The notes under the pieces were generated by a model. It searched no databases, had not been told where the DNA came from, and saw only the letters and a program-made list of their open reading frames with translations. Below, in pieces: positions 37,157 to 47,053 of a DNA stretch of 64,000 nucleotides. Origin of the DNA: a virus; the IMG/VR virus record IMGVR_UViG_3300025645_000062, positions 1 to 64,000 of that record, one strand, 5' to 3'. The stretch's first letter is position 1, and each line of letters opens with the position of its first letter. The position numbers were made by a program, and so were the translations under genes.

Positions 37157-37189
37157 AAATTAAAAGGGAGAAGCGTTAACTTCTCCCTT
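37157..37189 (-). terminator. Terminator downstream of the major capsid gene
   Basis: AAGGGAGAAG and CTTCTCCCTT form a 10-bp stem around a 6-nt loop, followed on the minus strand by TTTTAATTT. It lies directly after the capsid gene stop (37212). Confidence 0.8.
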
Positions 37190-37211
37190 AGCTTACATTA
37201 CTTTATATCTT

Positions 37212-38423
37212 TTAGCTACGTGCTACAGTCTTAATTACAGCTAAGCGTTCAGGACGCATAACCAAAGTACCATACCAGAATTTAATAGACATAAAACCAA
37301 TCTCACCAAATGGATCAGCAGAACTGTAAGAAATGTTATCACCTGGAAATGAATGCTTAATCTTGAACTTAGTAGACTTACCATCAGTTTGGAAACCAAT
37401 AGTAGCAAACGATTGATCACCAACAACTAACATTGGGAATACATCGTACTTAGAACCAGTAACTTGATAACCAGCATTACTACCAGTTGCAGTTTCACCT
37501 GCACCAGACCACTTCATCATTTCAGGAACTTGGATAATGCGGAAATCACCACACTTACCAATTTCACCATTGATAGAATTAACACCTGAAACACCTGAAT
37601 GTGCATAGTGCTCAACACCAACAAATGCAGCATTACCGTGGTGATCTGTCATACGGCTTAAAGTAGGAACCATTTCAGAACCAACATACATGTACAAGCC
37701 TGAAGCAACAACATGAGTATCAACTAAACGAGAACCAACAATAACATTAGTTTTCTTAGGTGTACGGTTGTTAAACAAATCAATAGCTAAACGCTGCATG
37801 TCATCATAGCTTACTTCAGTAATACCTGAAGCTTCACCAGAAATAGTTGCATCTGAAGTAGCAGTACCTGAATACTTAACAACACCTGCACCATTTAGTA
37901 GATCCATTTGCAATAAGTCTTCTTGTAACTCATTAGCAGCCATAATCATCTCACGAGATAAATGACCATATAATTCGTTATCAGTATCGAAGTCTAGTGC
38001 ATCACGAGAAAATTCAGTGAAGAAACCAACTTTGGTAATCTCACCTTCAATAACTTTACGTGAAGAACCTACACGGTTATTACGTCCACCAGTTTCACCT
38101 AAAAGTGGGATCTTACCATTTACAGTAGTAACGTCTTTACTTGAACCATAAAGGTTACCATCAGAAATAGTTGCACCTGAAGCATCAATACCTTGATCGT
38201 TAACGTTGGCATCGTCAAGAATAGGTAAGTAATGGTACATTGAAATCTTTTTACCATAGTGCTTAGGCATATTTTTAGCTGAAGATAACTGACCGAAGTA
38301 AACTTCTTTAGCAGCTTCAATTAAAGACATTTTGTGGTGGTATTCAGTATTAATCTGACGACCAGTACCTTGATCAATTGTTGCAGGAGTTCCGCCAGCT
38401 GGATCATTATAATTTGTTGACAT
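37212..38423 (-). CDS. Major capsid protein, N4 gp56-like, 403 aa
   Basis: The length matches N4 gp56 (about 400 aa), and the gene follows portal and scaffold genes in transcription order. The Gly/Asp/Ser-rich composition and a GRNNRVGSSRKVIEGEITKVGFFTEF-type core (given here in parts: GGRNNRVGSSRK, EGEITKVGFFTEFSRD) resemble the HK97-fold capsid family of N4-like phages. It has an AAGGTATAC ribosome site and is followed by its own terminator. Confidence 0.88.
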   Translation of the reverse strand: MSTNYNDPAGGTPATIDQGTGRQINTEYHHKMSLIEAAKEVYFGQLSSAKNMPKHYGKKISMYHYLPILDDANVNDQGIDASGATISDGNLYGSSKDVTTVNGKIPLLGETGGRNNRVGSSRKVIEGEITKVGFFTEFSRDALDFDTDNELYGHLSREMIMAANELQEDLLQMDLLNGAGVVKYSGTATSDATISGEASGITEVSYDDMQRLAIDLFNNRTPKKTNVIVGSRLVDTHVVASGLYMYVGSEMVPTLSRMTDHHGNAAFVGVEHYAHSGVSGVNSINGEIGKCGDFRIIQVPEMMKWSGAGETATGSNAGYQVTGSKYDVFPMLVVGDQSFATIGFQTDGKSTKFKIKHSFPGDNISYSSADPFGEIGFMSIKFWYGTLVMRPERLAVIKTVARS

Positions 38424-38434
38424 AGTTGTATACC

Positions 38435-39502
38435 TTATATTTGGATGTTATTTATCTTCAAGAACTCAGCATCATCCATAGCAAGATAACTATTTTTTGG
38501 TTTAGCTATTGTTTTGGATGAACTTCTTGAAGAAGTAGCAGCTTTTCTCTTTTTAGAGAGAGCATTATCTAAAGGCTTAATTTCAGTTCTTGCTACAGGT
38601 TTTGCTTGTGGGGGGGTTAAAGTCCCTGCTTGCATCATCTGTGCTCCAACTGTTTTATAAGCTTCAAAGTCTGACACACCACTTAAACCACCGAACATTT
38701 TAACACGTTCAACTTCTGCGTTTACTTTATCGAAGATGCCAGCTTGCATTTGTTCGTTAAGGTTACGTATTAGTTCTGGTTCTTGTGTAAGTAGCTGTTT
38801 ACTCTTCGCATCCCATTGGTTGCCTACAAGGTCTATACATTTATCATAAGTAGGTGTACTCTCTAAACTTTCGAGTACCTGCTCAAGTTGTACGGCTTGT
38901 TCGCTAACTTGGTGATTTGTAGGGGTATACTCTACATTGTCTTCTTCATTATCAAAACCTTCTGGCTCATAGTTAGAATCTTTAATTAACTTAGCTATGG
39001 CTTTTGGATCGTTTTTACTTAAATCAATTAAGTAGTTTAACTTAGTTTCATCGAGAAGTTCATGCTTCTCTAAAGTTTTAAGAACTTTCAAGTTTGGAGA
39101 CAGCTCTTGCATCTTCTTAGTGTAATTAGCACCAAGCTGCATAAGAGTTATTGCCTCATCTGCGTTCTTCACTTGCACATCTTTACCATTTGCACGGAAA
39201 GGTTGCAAGACTTTTTCTAAATCTAAAGGTTCTGATACCTCCTCAGAAGCTTCCTCTTCAAGAGTTTCTTCTTCGGAAGGTAATTGGTCAAGAGGTTCTT
39301 CTTCTGTTTCCACAGGGTCTTCTGAAGGCTCCTCTGACTCATCTTCTAAACCAGAGTCTACTATATCGGTAGCTTCTTCGCTAGTACCCTCTGATAAAGT
39401 ATCTAAATTATCTTCTTGGGGAATATCTACATCATCCCCACCCATTAAAGACTCGCCTTGGTTTAAAAAGTCTTTATCACTCATATTTAAAAGATCAGAC
39501 AT
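38435..39502 (-). CDS. Scaffold-like acidic protein, N4 gp57-like, 355 aa
   Basis: The first 95 residues are almost wholly acidic (repeated EEE, EDE and DEE runs). The middle is helical, and the last 45 residues are basic (KKRKAATSSRSSSK). A strongly charged helical protein encoded just upstream of the major capsid is the usual place of a scaffold. In N4 the same position is taken by gp57. It has a GAGGATTAAATT ribosome site. Confidence 0.75.
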   Translation of the reverse strand: MSDLLNMSDKDFLNQGESLMGGDDVDIPQEDNLDTLSEGTSEEATDIVDSGLEDESEEPSEDPVETEEEPLDQLPSEEETLEEEASEEVSEPLDLEKVLQPFRANGKDVQVKNADEAITLMQLGANYTKKMQELSPNLKVLKTLEKHELLDETKLNYLIDLSKNDPKAIAKLIKDSNYEPEGFDNEEDNVEYTPTNHQVSEQAVQLEQVLESLESTPTYDKCIDLVGNQWDAKSKQLLTQEPELIRNLNEQMQAGIFDKVNAEVERVKMFGGLSGVSDFEAYKTVGAQMMQAGTLTPPQAKPVARTEIKPLDNALSKKRKAATSSRSSSKTIAKPKNSYLAMDDAEFLKINNIQI

Positions 39503-39505
39503 AAT

Positions 39506-39859
39506 TTAATCCTCGTATAAATCAAGACTACTTTCTAACTCTCGGGCAGCTATTAAACTATTTTCTGATTGAGCACCCATAGCTTTTACACCACGAAAAT
39601 AATGATTGAGTTCACCTATCGAATCAATCTTACGTGTATTTGCTTCCATAATTTCAGGAACGCCTCTCATTTCAGGCATACCACGCTGCATAACTAAGTT
39701 ATTTGAAAAATCTTTAAAAAATCCTGTTTCAATTACAGTTTTAAAATCAGGCTGACTTTCCAACCGAACCAATGCATCTCGCATTGCTATAGCTTTTTTA
39801 GCTTGTTCGATCTCTGCGTTTAAATTACGTGTTTGTACTTCTTGGTCTTGTTCAATCAT
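39506..39859 (-). CDS. Hypothetical head-region protein, 117 aa
   Basis: The ATG at 39859 is chosen because GAGGA lies eight bases before it; an in-frame ATG at 39874 has no ribosome site. The protein is helical and polar (EIEQAKKAIAMRDALVRLE), then more varied with MQRGMPEMRGVPEIMEANTR. It lies between portal and scaffold genes, the N4 gp58 place. Function unknown. Confidence 0.75.
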   Translation of the reverse strand: MIEQDQEVQTRNLNAEIEQAKKAIAMRDALVRLESQPDFKTVIETGFFKDFSNNLVMQRGMPEMRGVPEIMEANTRKIDSIGELNHYFRGVKAMGAQSENSLIAARELESSLDLYED

Positions 39860-39883
39860 TTTAAGTTTCCTCATATAGAGACT

Positions 39884-42037
39884 TTAGTTAATGGGTGTAT
39901 CTTTATTAAGATCTGCTTTAAGAATTTCCAATGCCATATTACCTTTAGCTTGGGCTTGATTCTGTTGCATCTCTCTTGCGTGCTTGGTTCCTGAGTTTTG
40001 CTCAAGGAAATCCAAATTCTTCTGATCCGTATCGGATGCAGTATTACCTGCTTTTGCTCCTGCTTCATTAGCCTTAGCCATATCAAGTTGAGCTGCAGTT
40101 TGTAATTTCTGAGTTTTAGCTTGTAATTCAGCCAGTTCAAGTTGTAACTTTGCTAACTCTAACTGTTGTAGCTGCTCTTGTACAGGGTCTGGAGCAGGTT
40201 TAAATTCTTCAATACGTTTTGCCAAGTTAGGCATTTTACGTAAACGAGCAATATCACCTAACACTATCTGTGACATCTCCATAGGTAAAGTGTTACCCAT
40301 AGTCTGTAACATAAATGCTAATTCTTGTGCTTTTGTATCATCTGCTTCAGCAGTTGAAATACTAACTTCAATATCATAGTTACCCTCTAAATCTTCTCTA
40401 CGAATAGTTACAAAGTCTTCATCAGTTACACGAATGATCTCTTCATCAGAAAGAAAAGCACCATTCATTGCCACAATCTTTTTAGCTACTTTTTCCATAG
40501 CCCTAGCGTATCTACGAAGTATTCCAGTTTCACGTTTAGTAGCCGCATCAAGTACTCCACGAATACCTGTAGCTGTTGCGCCTAACGCATCACCACTCAT
40601 ACCACCTGAATAAGGTTTAACACCTGTAAGACTTTCAGCTTCATTATTTTGCAAGCCAATCATTAAACTTACACTGTTAGGTATTTCAGGGTAAGTATGT
40701 TCAACCATAGCCTGTCTAGGATCAACCATAGGATTAAACTCATAGTCTTCACCTTGAGCGTACTTTCTTTTGTTTACAACATCTAGTGCATCCTGTCTCA
40801 TACCTTTTTGACCTACAGCACTTCGTGCCATAGTATCAATAGCTCCACGGTAAACAGCACCAATAATAGCTTGGTTGTCCTTAAGTAAAGCACCATCTGG
40901 TTCACCATACAAACTTTTACGTACAGGAAGATATTGAGTATCTACAAATGGGATACATTTATCAGGGTATGGGTTTTCTTCAAACCGAACCATAACAGAA
41001 TTAACCCAAGTAGCTACAAAAGGAACAGGTACCCCTGTTTCTTCCATATCCCAATATCCCCAGTATTCATATGCAACAAATTTTGCACGAGGATCATCTT
41101 TAAAATTAAAAGCACTATCACCAGATATTTCATGGTCAGGTGCGTTTAATAAACTAGAGGTATCTACGTTAATTTTATCAAGGTTAAAATATCTATCAGG
41201 TTCTTTAGCAAGTGCTCCTTTAGAAGTCTCAAAAGAATAAATAGCAAAACCTGCTTTCTCCATGTTACCTTCACAACTTGGATCAATTACAAGATTGTTA
41301 GAATTACATACTTCTATCGTAGGTTGATTTTTAATTAAAACTGTTTCGGTAACTTCTTGCATTTCTTGTAACACAGGATAAATAGGTTGACCTTGTTGAG
41401 TTGTTAACGATAATGCTTTCTGAATATGTTCTGGTACATGAGCTTTAAATGCATACGGGTCTTGTTGTTGAACCATAGCTGCTTTTTGTAACTCTTCTAC
41501 TTGTCCTTGCTGTGTAGCAGGATAGTACTCATAAATAGGTACTTCTTTTGTAACTTCTTTTTCTTCACTTTCCCAACTTATACGTAAAAAAACAGTACCT
41601 TCATCAATACCTGTACGGGAGAACTCATCTACAAAAGCAACTTTGTCTATTTGGTTATTCCACTGGTAATTTAAAAGTGTACTATTCTGCTGCGCAGAAA
41701 GCTTATCTTCGTGTGTTCTAGGGTGCAAAGTAAACATGTCAGGAGTTGAAAGAAAAGCTTCTGAAATTGCTGCATAGCGCCACTCAGCATGTTTACGTAT
41801 GAGCTTAGGTTGTACAGCACTTTTACCTTTTTTCTTTTTAAGTATAGCTGAACCAGTAATATTTAAATGGTCTAAACTGTCTGTACGCTTAATCATCTGA
41901 GCGTCATGGTAAGGTTTAGCATCTTGGAAATTTTGTTTAAGGTCAGCAATGTTAGGGAGATTTACCCAACCTTCTGGAGCGTGCCCTTCAGGAATTGCAA
42001 GTTCTTCGCTGTCGTCACTATTTGTGTTTTCATTCAT
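39884..42037 (-). CDS. Portal protein, N4 gp59-like, 717 aa
   Basis: I use the ATG at 42037, not the in-frame TTG at 42058. Podovirus portal features are visible: an N-terminal stretch with RKHAEWRYAAISEAF, the AYEYWGYWDMEETG segment, and a C-terminal coiled coil rich in Gln and Leu (LQQLELAKLQLELAELQA). Length and position next to scaffold and capsid genes match N4 gp59 (about 760 aa). It forms the ring through which DNA enters and leaves. Confidence 0.87.
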   Translation of the reverse strand: MNENTNSDDSEELAIPEGHAPEGWVNLPNIADLKQNFQDAKPYHDAQMIKRTDSLDHLNITGSAILKKKKGKSAVQPKLIRKHAEWRYAAISEAFLSTPDMFTLHPRTHEDKLSAQQNSTLLNYQWNNQIDKVAFVDEFSRTGIDEGTVFLRISWESEEKEVTKEVPIYEYYPATQQGQVEELQKAAMVQQQDPYAFKAHVPEHIQKALSLTTQQGQPIYPVLQEMQEVTETVLIKNQPTIEVCNSNNLVIDPSCEGNMEKAGFAIYSFETSKGALAKEPDRYFNLDKINVDTSSLLNAPDHEISGDSAFNFKDDPRAKFVAYEYWGYWDMEETGVPVPFVATWVNSVMVRFEENPYPDKCIPFVDTQYLPVRKSLYGEPDGALLKDNQAIIGAVYRGAIDTMARSAVGQKGMRQDALDVVNKRKYAQGEDYEFNPMVDPRQAMVEHTYPEIPNSVSLMIGLQNNEAESLTGVKPYSGGMSGDALGATATGIRGVLDAATKRETGILRRYARAMEKVAKKIVAMNGAFLSDEEIIRVTDEDFVTIRREDLEGNYDIEVSISTAEADDTKAQELAFMLQTMGNTLPMEMSQIVLGDIARLRKMPNLAKRIEEFKPAPDPVQEQLQQLELAKLQLELAELQAKTQKLQTAAQLDMAKANEAGAKAGNTASDTDQKNLDFLEQNSGTKHAREMQQNQAQAKGNMALEILKADLNKDTPIN

Positions 42038-42070
42038 GTGTAAGTTTCTCACTACCAAATATTAAATATA

Positions 42071-42349
42071 TTAAACTGCGTAATTAACTAGTAGTTCAGG
42101 TATTGATACAACTAAACTAGTCTCAGAGTTTACAAGCACCAATACAGGTTGAGTGTACTCATCATTAATTTTTAACTCAATAGTAAAAGTACCTTCCACT
42201 AAGTTAAAGTTATATAAACCATCAATGCCTATTTCAACTTTAGCAGTTCCACCTATAAAAGTAACTGTACTGTCATTTGCAGTTATTCTTACAGTACTTG
42301 CTACTTCTGTATTAGAAGGGTCAACTAGTGTCCCTGTAACTTGTATCAT
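42071..42349 (-). CDS. Free-standing copy of the fibre N-terminal domain, 92 aa
   Basis: I take the ATG at 42349 (MIQVTGTLVDP) preceded by AGAAGGATTT. It aligns with the N-terminal about 90 residues of the next large protein upstream (MITITGTLVDP ... SIQELIRYA against SIPELLVNYA). The shared domain is a beta sandwich of the carboxypeptidase-regulatory or prealbumin type, found at the base of phage fibres. A domain duplication or a small attachment protein is likely. Confidence 0.75.
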   Translation of the reverse strand: MIQVTGTLVDPSNTEVASTVRITANDSTVTFIGGTAKVEIGIDGLYNFNLVEGTFTIELKINDEYTQPVLVLVNSETSLVVSIPELLVNYAV

Positions 42350-42371
42350 TTTAAATCCTTCTGAGCACAAA

Positions 42372-42408
42372 TAGGATACATACTAACATCTAGTCAATAC
42401 GTATCCTA
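42372..42408 (-). repeat. Inverted repeat in late intergenic gap
   Basis: TAGGATAC and GTATCCTA are separated by 21 bases and lie between the receptor-binding gene and the 92-aa gene. It could be an RNA processing or pausing site. There is no T-run of terminator type. Confidence 0.5.
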
Positions 42409-42435
42409 GTGCTTTATATTACCTTAACTTTTTAA

Positions 42436-45400
42436 CTAACCTTCACTTGAAGTTAACGATAGTCGTTGACTCGGTGTCCAGTTAGTCCCTTGCATAAAGT
42501 TAGTGCGTGATGTCATTAATAATCTGTACGCTCTAATATCACTTGAATAGTCGCTGTCGTAAAATGTGAAACCACGATTTAATGATTGATATCCTGAGTT
42601 AATCCATCTACCTTCGCCTTCTGGTTCGTATGTACTGTAGTAAACCCCTCTTTCACCTAATAGTGATCTACTTGCTTTATCAACCCATACACCCCCCAAA
42701 TATTGTTGAAACACAACAATACACTCAGGTACAGGTATGTCTTGGGTGGTTAATTCAGAAGAACCATAAGGGTTATTATATCGTGAATTAAGACTTACAG
42801 AGTAGTTAACAGCAATTAAACCTTCATTCGAACCTATCGAGATATCTACATTCGCAGTGTCTGCAAGATCTGAAGTTGCTTTAGAAGTTTGTAACGCGCC
42901 ACTGATTATCGTGCCACCAAAATAAGCATCACCATCTGTTGTAAGATACGTAATAGCATTAGATTTAGTTACATTTGTGTAGTTAATTATATTGTCTGCA
43001 GGATCCCCCACTAAATGCCTTTCACCAAACCACTCAATAAATTGACCTGATGAACCAAACCCATCTGCTGCTGAAATACGCATGTGAGAACTACCTACAT
43101 ACTCAATTTTAGGTGAACGAAGTCCTACGTTTGCAACAATTTTTTCCGTGGTTATTACATTTGCAGCTAGCTTATCTGTTGTAATAGTTTCCGTAACTAA
43201 AGCTTCAGCTGCAACTGTACCATGAACTAGCTGGTTTCCATCTACAACGTCAATAAAGTTTTCCCACGTTGTACCGTTGTACAGGTAATCTAAACGAAAT
43301 CTTAAAGTTTCATCTGAGGCAGAATCATTTACATAACTCAATACATCTTTGTTTTGAGGTTGTTTACTTACAGCAGATACAAAATCACTTGTTTTAATTG
43401 AATTAGACTTAGTAGCAATTGAATTTTCAGATGTTGTATTTGGAACAATAATAATGTAACTACCTGAACCAAACTCACCATTAGTACCTGATGCACCTGA
43501 AGGCCCAAAAGCTATTCCAGTTATACTTATATCTGGATAATCAGCTGTACAATCAAATCTATACGCACCACTAGGAACATTATTTGAAGTGTAAAACACT
43601 GTCCCATTTTTAAGGTAAGTTACTTCTTTAGTATCATTTACAACTGTTAAAATATCCGAAGGAGCATAAGAAACCCCTGTATCCAAGGTAAATACTCCCT
43701 CTTCATAGATATATAATAAATTATTACGACCTAAAATGGCATAATCTATCGTACTGTAATGAGGTGAAGTTCCTATATCATTTGAAATACCAAACATTAA
43801 TCCTTCAGTACCTGTGGCTTCTGAAAATACAGCTGTAGAAAAACAACCACCAGAATAAGACTCGGCAGAGTAAGCTCCTGCATTCCAAGCTGTGTTTGTC
43901 CCCACATGTGTTTTCTTAAATGTATTCTGGCTAACAACTCCGTATGCTGGAGCAGAACTTATTAGTGTAAAAAAAGATACACCATCAGTTCCGTTAACAC
44001 TTGCTACTACAGCATCTTCCCAATCATTTACAACAATATTTTCTGTAAGAACTTCAGCTGAAGAAGTTACAGGTGCAACAGTTATCCACAACTTGTTCCC
44101 CTCTCCAGTACTACTTGGGCGAGTTGTTTGCCAGTTTCCACTAGAAGTTGCAGTAATTTTTTGAGTGGCAAACTCAAAAGTAAGTGTTTCTGCAGGTAAA
44201 CTTACACTGTTAACATTTGAACCAGTAACTTGGTAAAGATACGCAGTAGCAAACTTAACACCATTTTTATTTAATAAGTCTACATCCCAATTATCAATAC
44301 TTGGATCAATATCCAGTTTAGAAAAAGCAATACCCGAAGCTAACCATAAAGGTAAATTTGACTCAGGAGGTAATTGTTGACTCCATCCTGCAGTATTACC
44401 TGAAATATTTGTTGCAGTTTTAGTAACAAAATTATAACTCCAATTACCAACTGTACTATCGGTTGGGTTAGTTGCTGACCTAGTGTACAAAAATAATGGA
44501 AAAGATTTATCACCATAATCTATACCTAGTTCAGGTTTAATTTTAGTTGCCCCTACCCAAGGAGTAGTAGTGTATGTTCCAGTTACAGCTAAGTCCCAAT
44601 CAATACCTAAATCAGTATTACGTGCAGCTTGATAAGCTGCTTGGTTATACCACCAAACAGTTCTTTCATACTTGTAAACATCATCATTTACTAAATTTTT
44701 ATGCCAATCCACAACACTAGGAGTTACTGCATTAAACGCAGCAGTACCATCTGAACCATAGTAAACTTCAAACTCAGGTATCCAACCATCCTGCCCATCA
44801 CTTCCTCTAATTCTTTCTGGTTCACGCCAGTCTCCAATACCTGTTTCGTTAAGTACTTCCCGCTGTCTTCTCCATACATCATTAACAGCATAAACACTTC
44901 GCCAAATATTATTAACTAAATCTTGTTCACTAGCATATTGAGTCTGTAAATAATAAGTATCACCTACTAAACCATCTTGTGCTGCAAGTTTGACATATTG
45001 AATTACGCCAGTAAGTTCACTGGTATTATCTGCATAAAGTGTAACTTGACTGTCTTTTCTCCAAATATCTCCTTCAACATAGACTACATGCCAAGGGTTA
45101 TTTAAACCTTTGTCAGTTGAGTATTCATATTGCCAAGATAACGTGCTACCATCGGCACCTTTAAAATCTTGTGGGTTATTTACAGTTAAATTACCAAACA
45201 GGTTTACTTCATTTGCTTCTGTGTCAAATTCTACAAGGGGAACTCCATCTCTACCTTGGATAATACTTTTATCTACTTGAGTAGTTAAATTAATTCCTGT
45301 GCTGTCTGCAAATAACTTTTGAAAACCTTCAATGGGATTGCCATTTTTACTATATTTAAGTCGTATTCCCTTTTCAAATAAAGCGTCAACTAAATCATTA

Positions 45401-46287
45401 GCATCTACATACTTAATTTCTTCTTTAGTGTAGACCTCACCTTCGTGAATACCCTCACCTGCTTTATAACTTTTATTTGAAGCTGTTACAGAGGCACTTT
45501 GAGCTGCCCCACCTTCAGGTGTGTACGTTTGCTCAAGTTTTAAAGTTTCGGTGCTCTCAGCACTACCTAGGAGGCTAATACTAGAATGTGTAACGTCAAT
45601 ATCGGTAAGAGTTAAGTCGTTTATTACTGAACCCACTGAACCAGTGAAAGATGTGGATTGAGTTGCTTTTTCCTGTCCGTTTGAACTTTGAAATATCCCA
45701 AAAGTAGTTACTCCATTTAAAATAGGAGTTGTAAATTCTTGAGTATTGCCTAAAGCATAGTTGGCACTATTGTCAGAATAACTGAGTAACTGGGTAGACT
45801 GATTACTTAAACCAGTGCTAAGAGAAAAGTTTTCTGCTGCCAAATACTGTTCTGAATTCTTATGTATAGTTTTTTGTTCATTTGAGTAAACACCATCTAA
45901 ACTTACTTGGTGCTCATCTACAAAGTTCCACTCATCACTATTAATTGTTTGGTTAAAAAGTGTTTCCCATACAGTAGGTAACTCACTAGAAATAGTTACT
46001 ACAACTGGAGAAGCGTATCTAATTAATTCTTGAATACTAATATTAGAAGGAGTACTCGAATCTACTAATACTGTACCTGAAATATGAAATTCATCTGTAT
46101 ATAAAACTTCTAAAAGATACCGTCCATTTTCCAGTGGAAAAGTATATAACCCAGCTTCATCGGAAGTATGAGTTGCATCCATTTGATTTAAGATTTCACC
46201 TGTTGTACTTAAAGCGGTAAGTCTTATACTAGCTAAAGGAATTACACCCTGCATAGGATCGACTAATGTACCTGTAATAGTTATCAT
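42436..46287 (-). CDS. Large tail or receptor-binding protein, gpJ/tip-like C-terminus, 1283 aa
   Basis: The N-terminal about 95 residues form the prealbumin-like domain also found free at 42071-42349. The middle has several repeats of a W-x(n)-D-x-W-R pattern (NPWHVVYVEGDIWRKDS, NNIWRSVYAVNDVWRRQ, GDWREPERIRGSDGQ) joined by Gly-Xaa-Asp-Gly linkers. The C-terminal 300 residues contain DKLAANVITTEKIVANVGLR-type segments typical of the lambda J/DUF1983 group of host-specificity proteins. It should contact the host surface. Confidence 0.8.
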   Translation of the reverse strand: MITITGTLVDPMQGVIPLASIRLTALSTTGEILNQMDATHTSDEAGLYTFPLENGRYLLEVLYTDEFHISGTVLVDSSTPSNISIQELIRYASPVVVTISSELPTVWETLFNQTINSDEWNFVDEHQVSLDGVYSNEQKTIHKNSEQYLAAENFSLSTGLSNQSTQLLSYSDNSANYALGNTQEFTTPILNGVTTFGIFQSSNGQEKATQSTSFTGSVGSVINDLTLTDIDVTHSSISLLGSAESTETLKLEQTYTPEGGAAQSASVTASNKSYKAGEGIHEGEVYTKEEIKYVDANDLVDALFEKGIRLKYSKNGNPIEGFQKLFADSTGINLTTQVDKSIIQGRDGVPLVEFDTEANEVNLFGNLTVNNPQDFKGADGSTLSWQYEYSTDKGLNNPWHVVYVEGDIWRKDSQVTLYADNTSELTGVIQYVKLAAQDGLVGDTYYLQTQYASEQDLVNNIWRSVYAVNDVWRRQREVLNETGIGDWREPERIRGSDGQDGWIPEFEVYYGSDGTAAFNAVTPSVVDWHKNLVNDDVYKYERTVWWYNQAAYQAARNTDLGIDWDLAVTGTYTTTPWVGATKIKPELGIDYGDKSFPLFLYTRSATNPTDSTVGNWSYNFVTKTATNISGNTAGWSQQLPPESNLPLWLASGIAFSKLDIDPSIDNWDVDLLNKNGVKFATAYLYQVTGSNVNSVSLPAETLTFEFATQKITATSSGNWQTTRPSSTGEGNKLWITVAPVTSSAEVLTENIVVNDWEDAVVASVNGTDGVSFFTLISSAPAYGVVSQNTFKKTHVGTNTAWNAGAYSAESYSGGCFSTAVFSEATGTEGLMFGISNDIGTSPHYSTIDYAILGRNNLLYIYEEGVFTLDTGVSYAPSDILTVVNDTKEVTYLKNGTVFYTSNNVPSGAYRFDCTADYPDISITGIAFGPSGASGTNGEFGSGSYIIIVPNTTSENSIATKSNSIKTSDFVSAVSKQPQNKDVLSYVNDSASDETLRFRLDYLYNGTTWENFIDVVDGNQLVHGTVAAEALVTETITTDKLAANVITTEKIVANVGLRSPKIEYVGSSHMRISAADGFGSSGQFIEWFGERHLVGDPADNIINYTNVTKSNAITYLTTDGDAYFGGTIISGALQTSKATSDLADTANVDISIGSNEGLIAVNYSVSLNSRYNNPYGSSELTTQDIPVPECIVVFQQYLGGVWVDKASRSLLGERGVYYSTYEPEGEGRWINSGYQSLNRGFTFYDSDYSSDIRAYRLLMTSRTNFMQGTNWTPSQRLSLTSSEG

Positions 46288-46303
46288 TTAAAAGCCTGTT
46301 AAA

Positions 46304-46807
46304 TTATTTAGAGTTACGTACTAGAGTATCAAATTGTTTACTTGTTCTTGAGGCAAAGTACCAACCAACTGCAGTGGAAGTTAAACCTGTTGTAGATAAT
46401 ACTACAATTCGGTATAAACCTAATAGTTCATCTGAACTAAAGGCTGTTAAACCTCCTGTAAGTGTTTCTAAAGCAATAAGTATAGTGTAGGTCTGATACA
46501 TTAATATACCTAGTATAGCGGGGCGTATAAGAGCTTTGAGGTGTTCTGCAAACTTACTTGTAGTTGTCTGACTTAACTGAAAAGCTTTAGCTTCTAATTT
46601 TTCAACTACTAGCTCACCCGCAACACGAGCTGTTTCAATTCCCATCTCAGCCATTTGGAGTGCTGCATCAGTCTTTGCTGCAACCATATCCAGTTCATGG
46701 TTTAAAGTCATTTGTATGCTAGCTCTTTCTTCACGTTTTGAAAGGTATCCAAAGATACCTCCTAAAGCTGAACCAAAACCAGCTGAACCAAGTATATCTA
46801 GTAACAT
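46304..46807 (-). CDS. 3TM holin-like protein, 167 aa
   Basis: A Gly-rich start (LGSAGFGSALGGIFGYLSK) is followed by a helical soluble part and then two hydrophobic helices (about residues 92-115 and 129-152). This order matches the phage and gene-transfer-agent 3TM holin family. It sits next to the endolysin gene. It should permeabilise the inner membrane at lysis. Family assignment is by pattern. Confidence 0.7.
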   Translation of the reverse strand: MLLDILGSAGFGSALGGIFGYLSKREERASIQMTLNHELDMVAAKTDAALQMAEMGIETARVAGELVVEKLEAKAFQLSQTTTSKFAEHLKALIRPAILGILMYQTYTILIALETLTGGLTAFSSDELLGLYRIVVLSTTGLTSTAVGWYFASRTSKQFDTLVRNSK

Positions 46808-46816
46808 AAACTTTCC

Positions 46817-47053
46817 TTAATCTTCTTGTTTAACCTGAGTGTTGTTAATACACTTTACAAACGCACCTAACAACGCAGCTACAAACGCAAAAAAACCTGC
46901 AACACTTTCTACACTTAAAGTAGTATGATTATTTTCATAGAAATCCCAAACTTTAAGTAACATGTAACCTAAAAAACAAACACTACCTATTGCTAGTATC
47001 CTGTATTGTTTTAAAGAAGTATGTAAAGGTTGTTTTCCAATGTGCTTGATCAT
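46817..47053 (-). CDS. Small two-helix membrane protein, lysis region, 78 aa
   Basis: Two hydrophobic segments lie at about residues 19-38 and 51-68, with a basic N-terminus and an acidic end. The start overlaps the endolysin stop (TAATG). A second holin, antiholin or spanin role is possible; no lipobox is visible. It sits in the lysis cassette. Confidence 0.7.
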   Translation of the reverse strand: MIKHIGKQPLHTSLKQYRILAIGSVCFLGYMLLKVWDFYENNHTTLSVESVAGFFAFVAALLGAFVKCINNTQVKQED

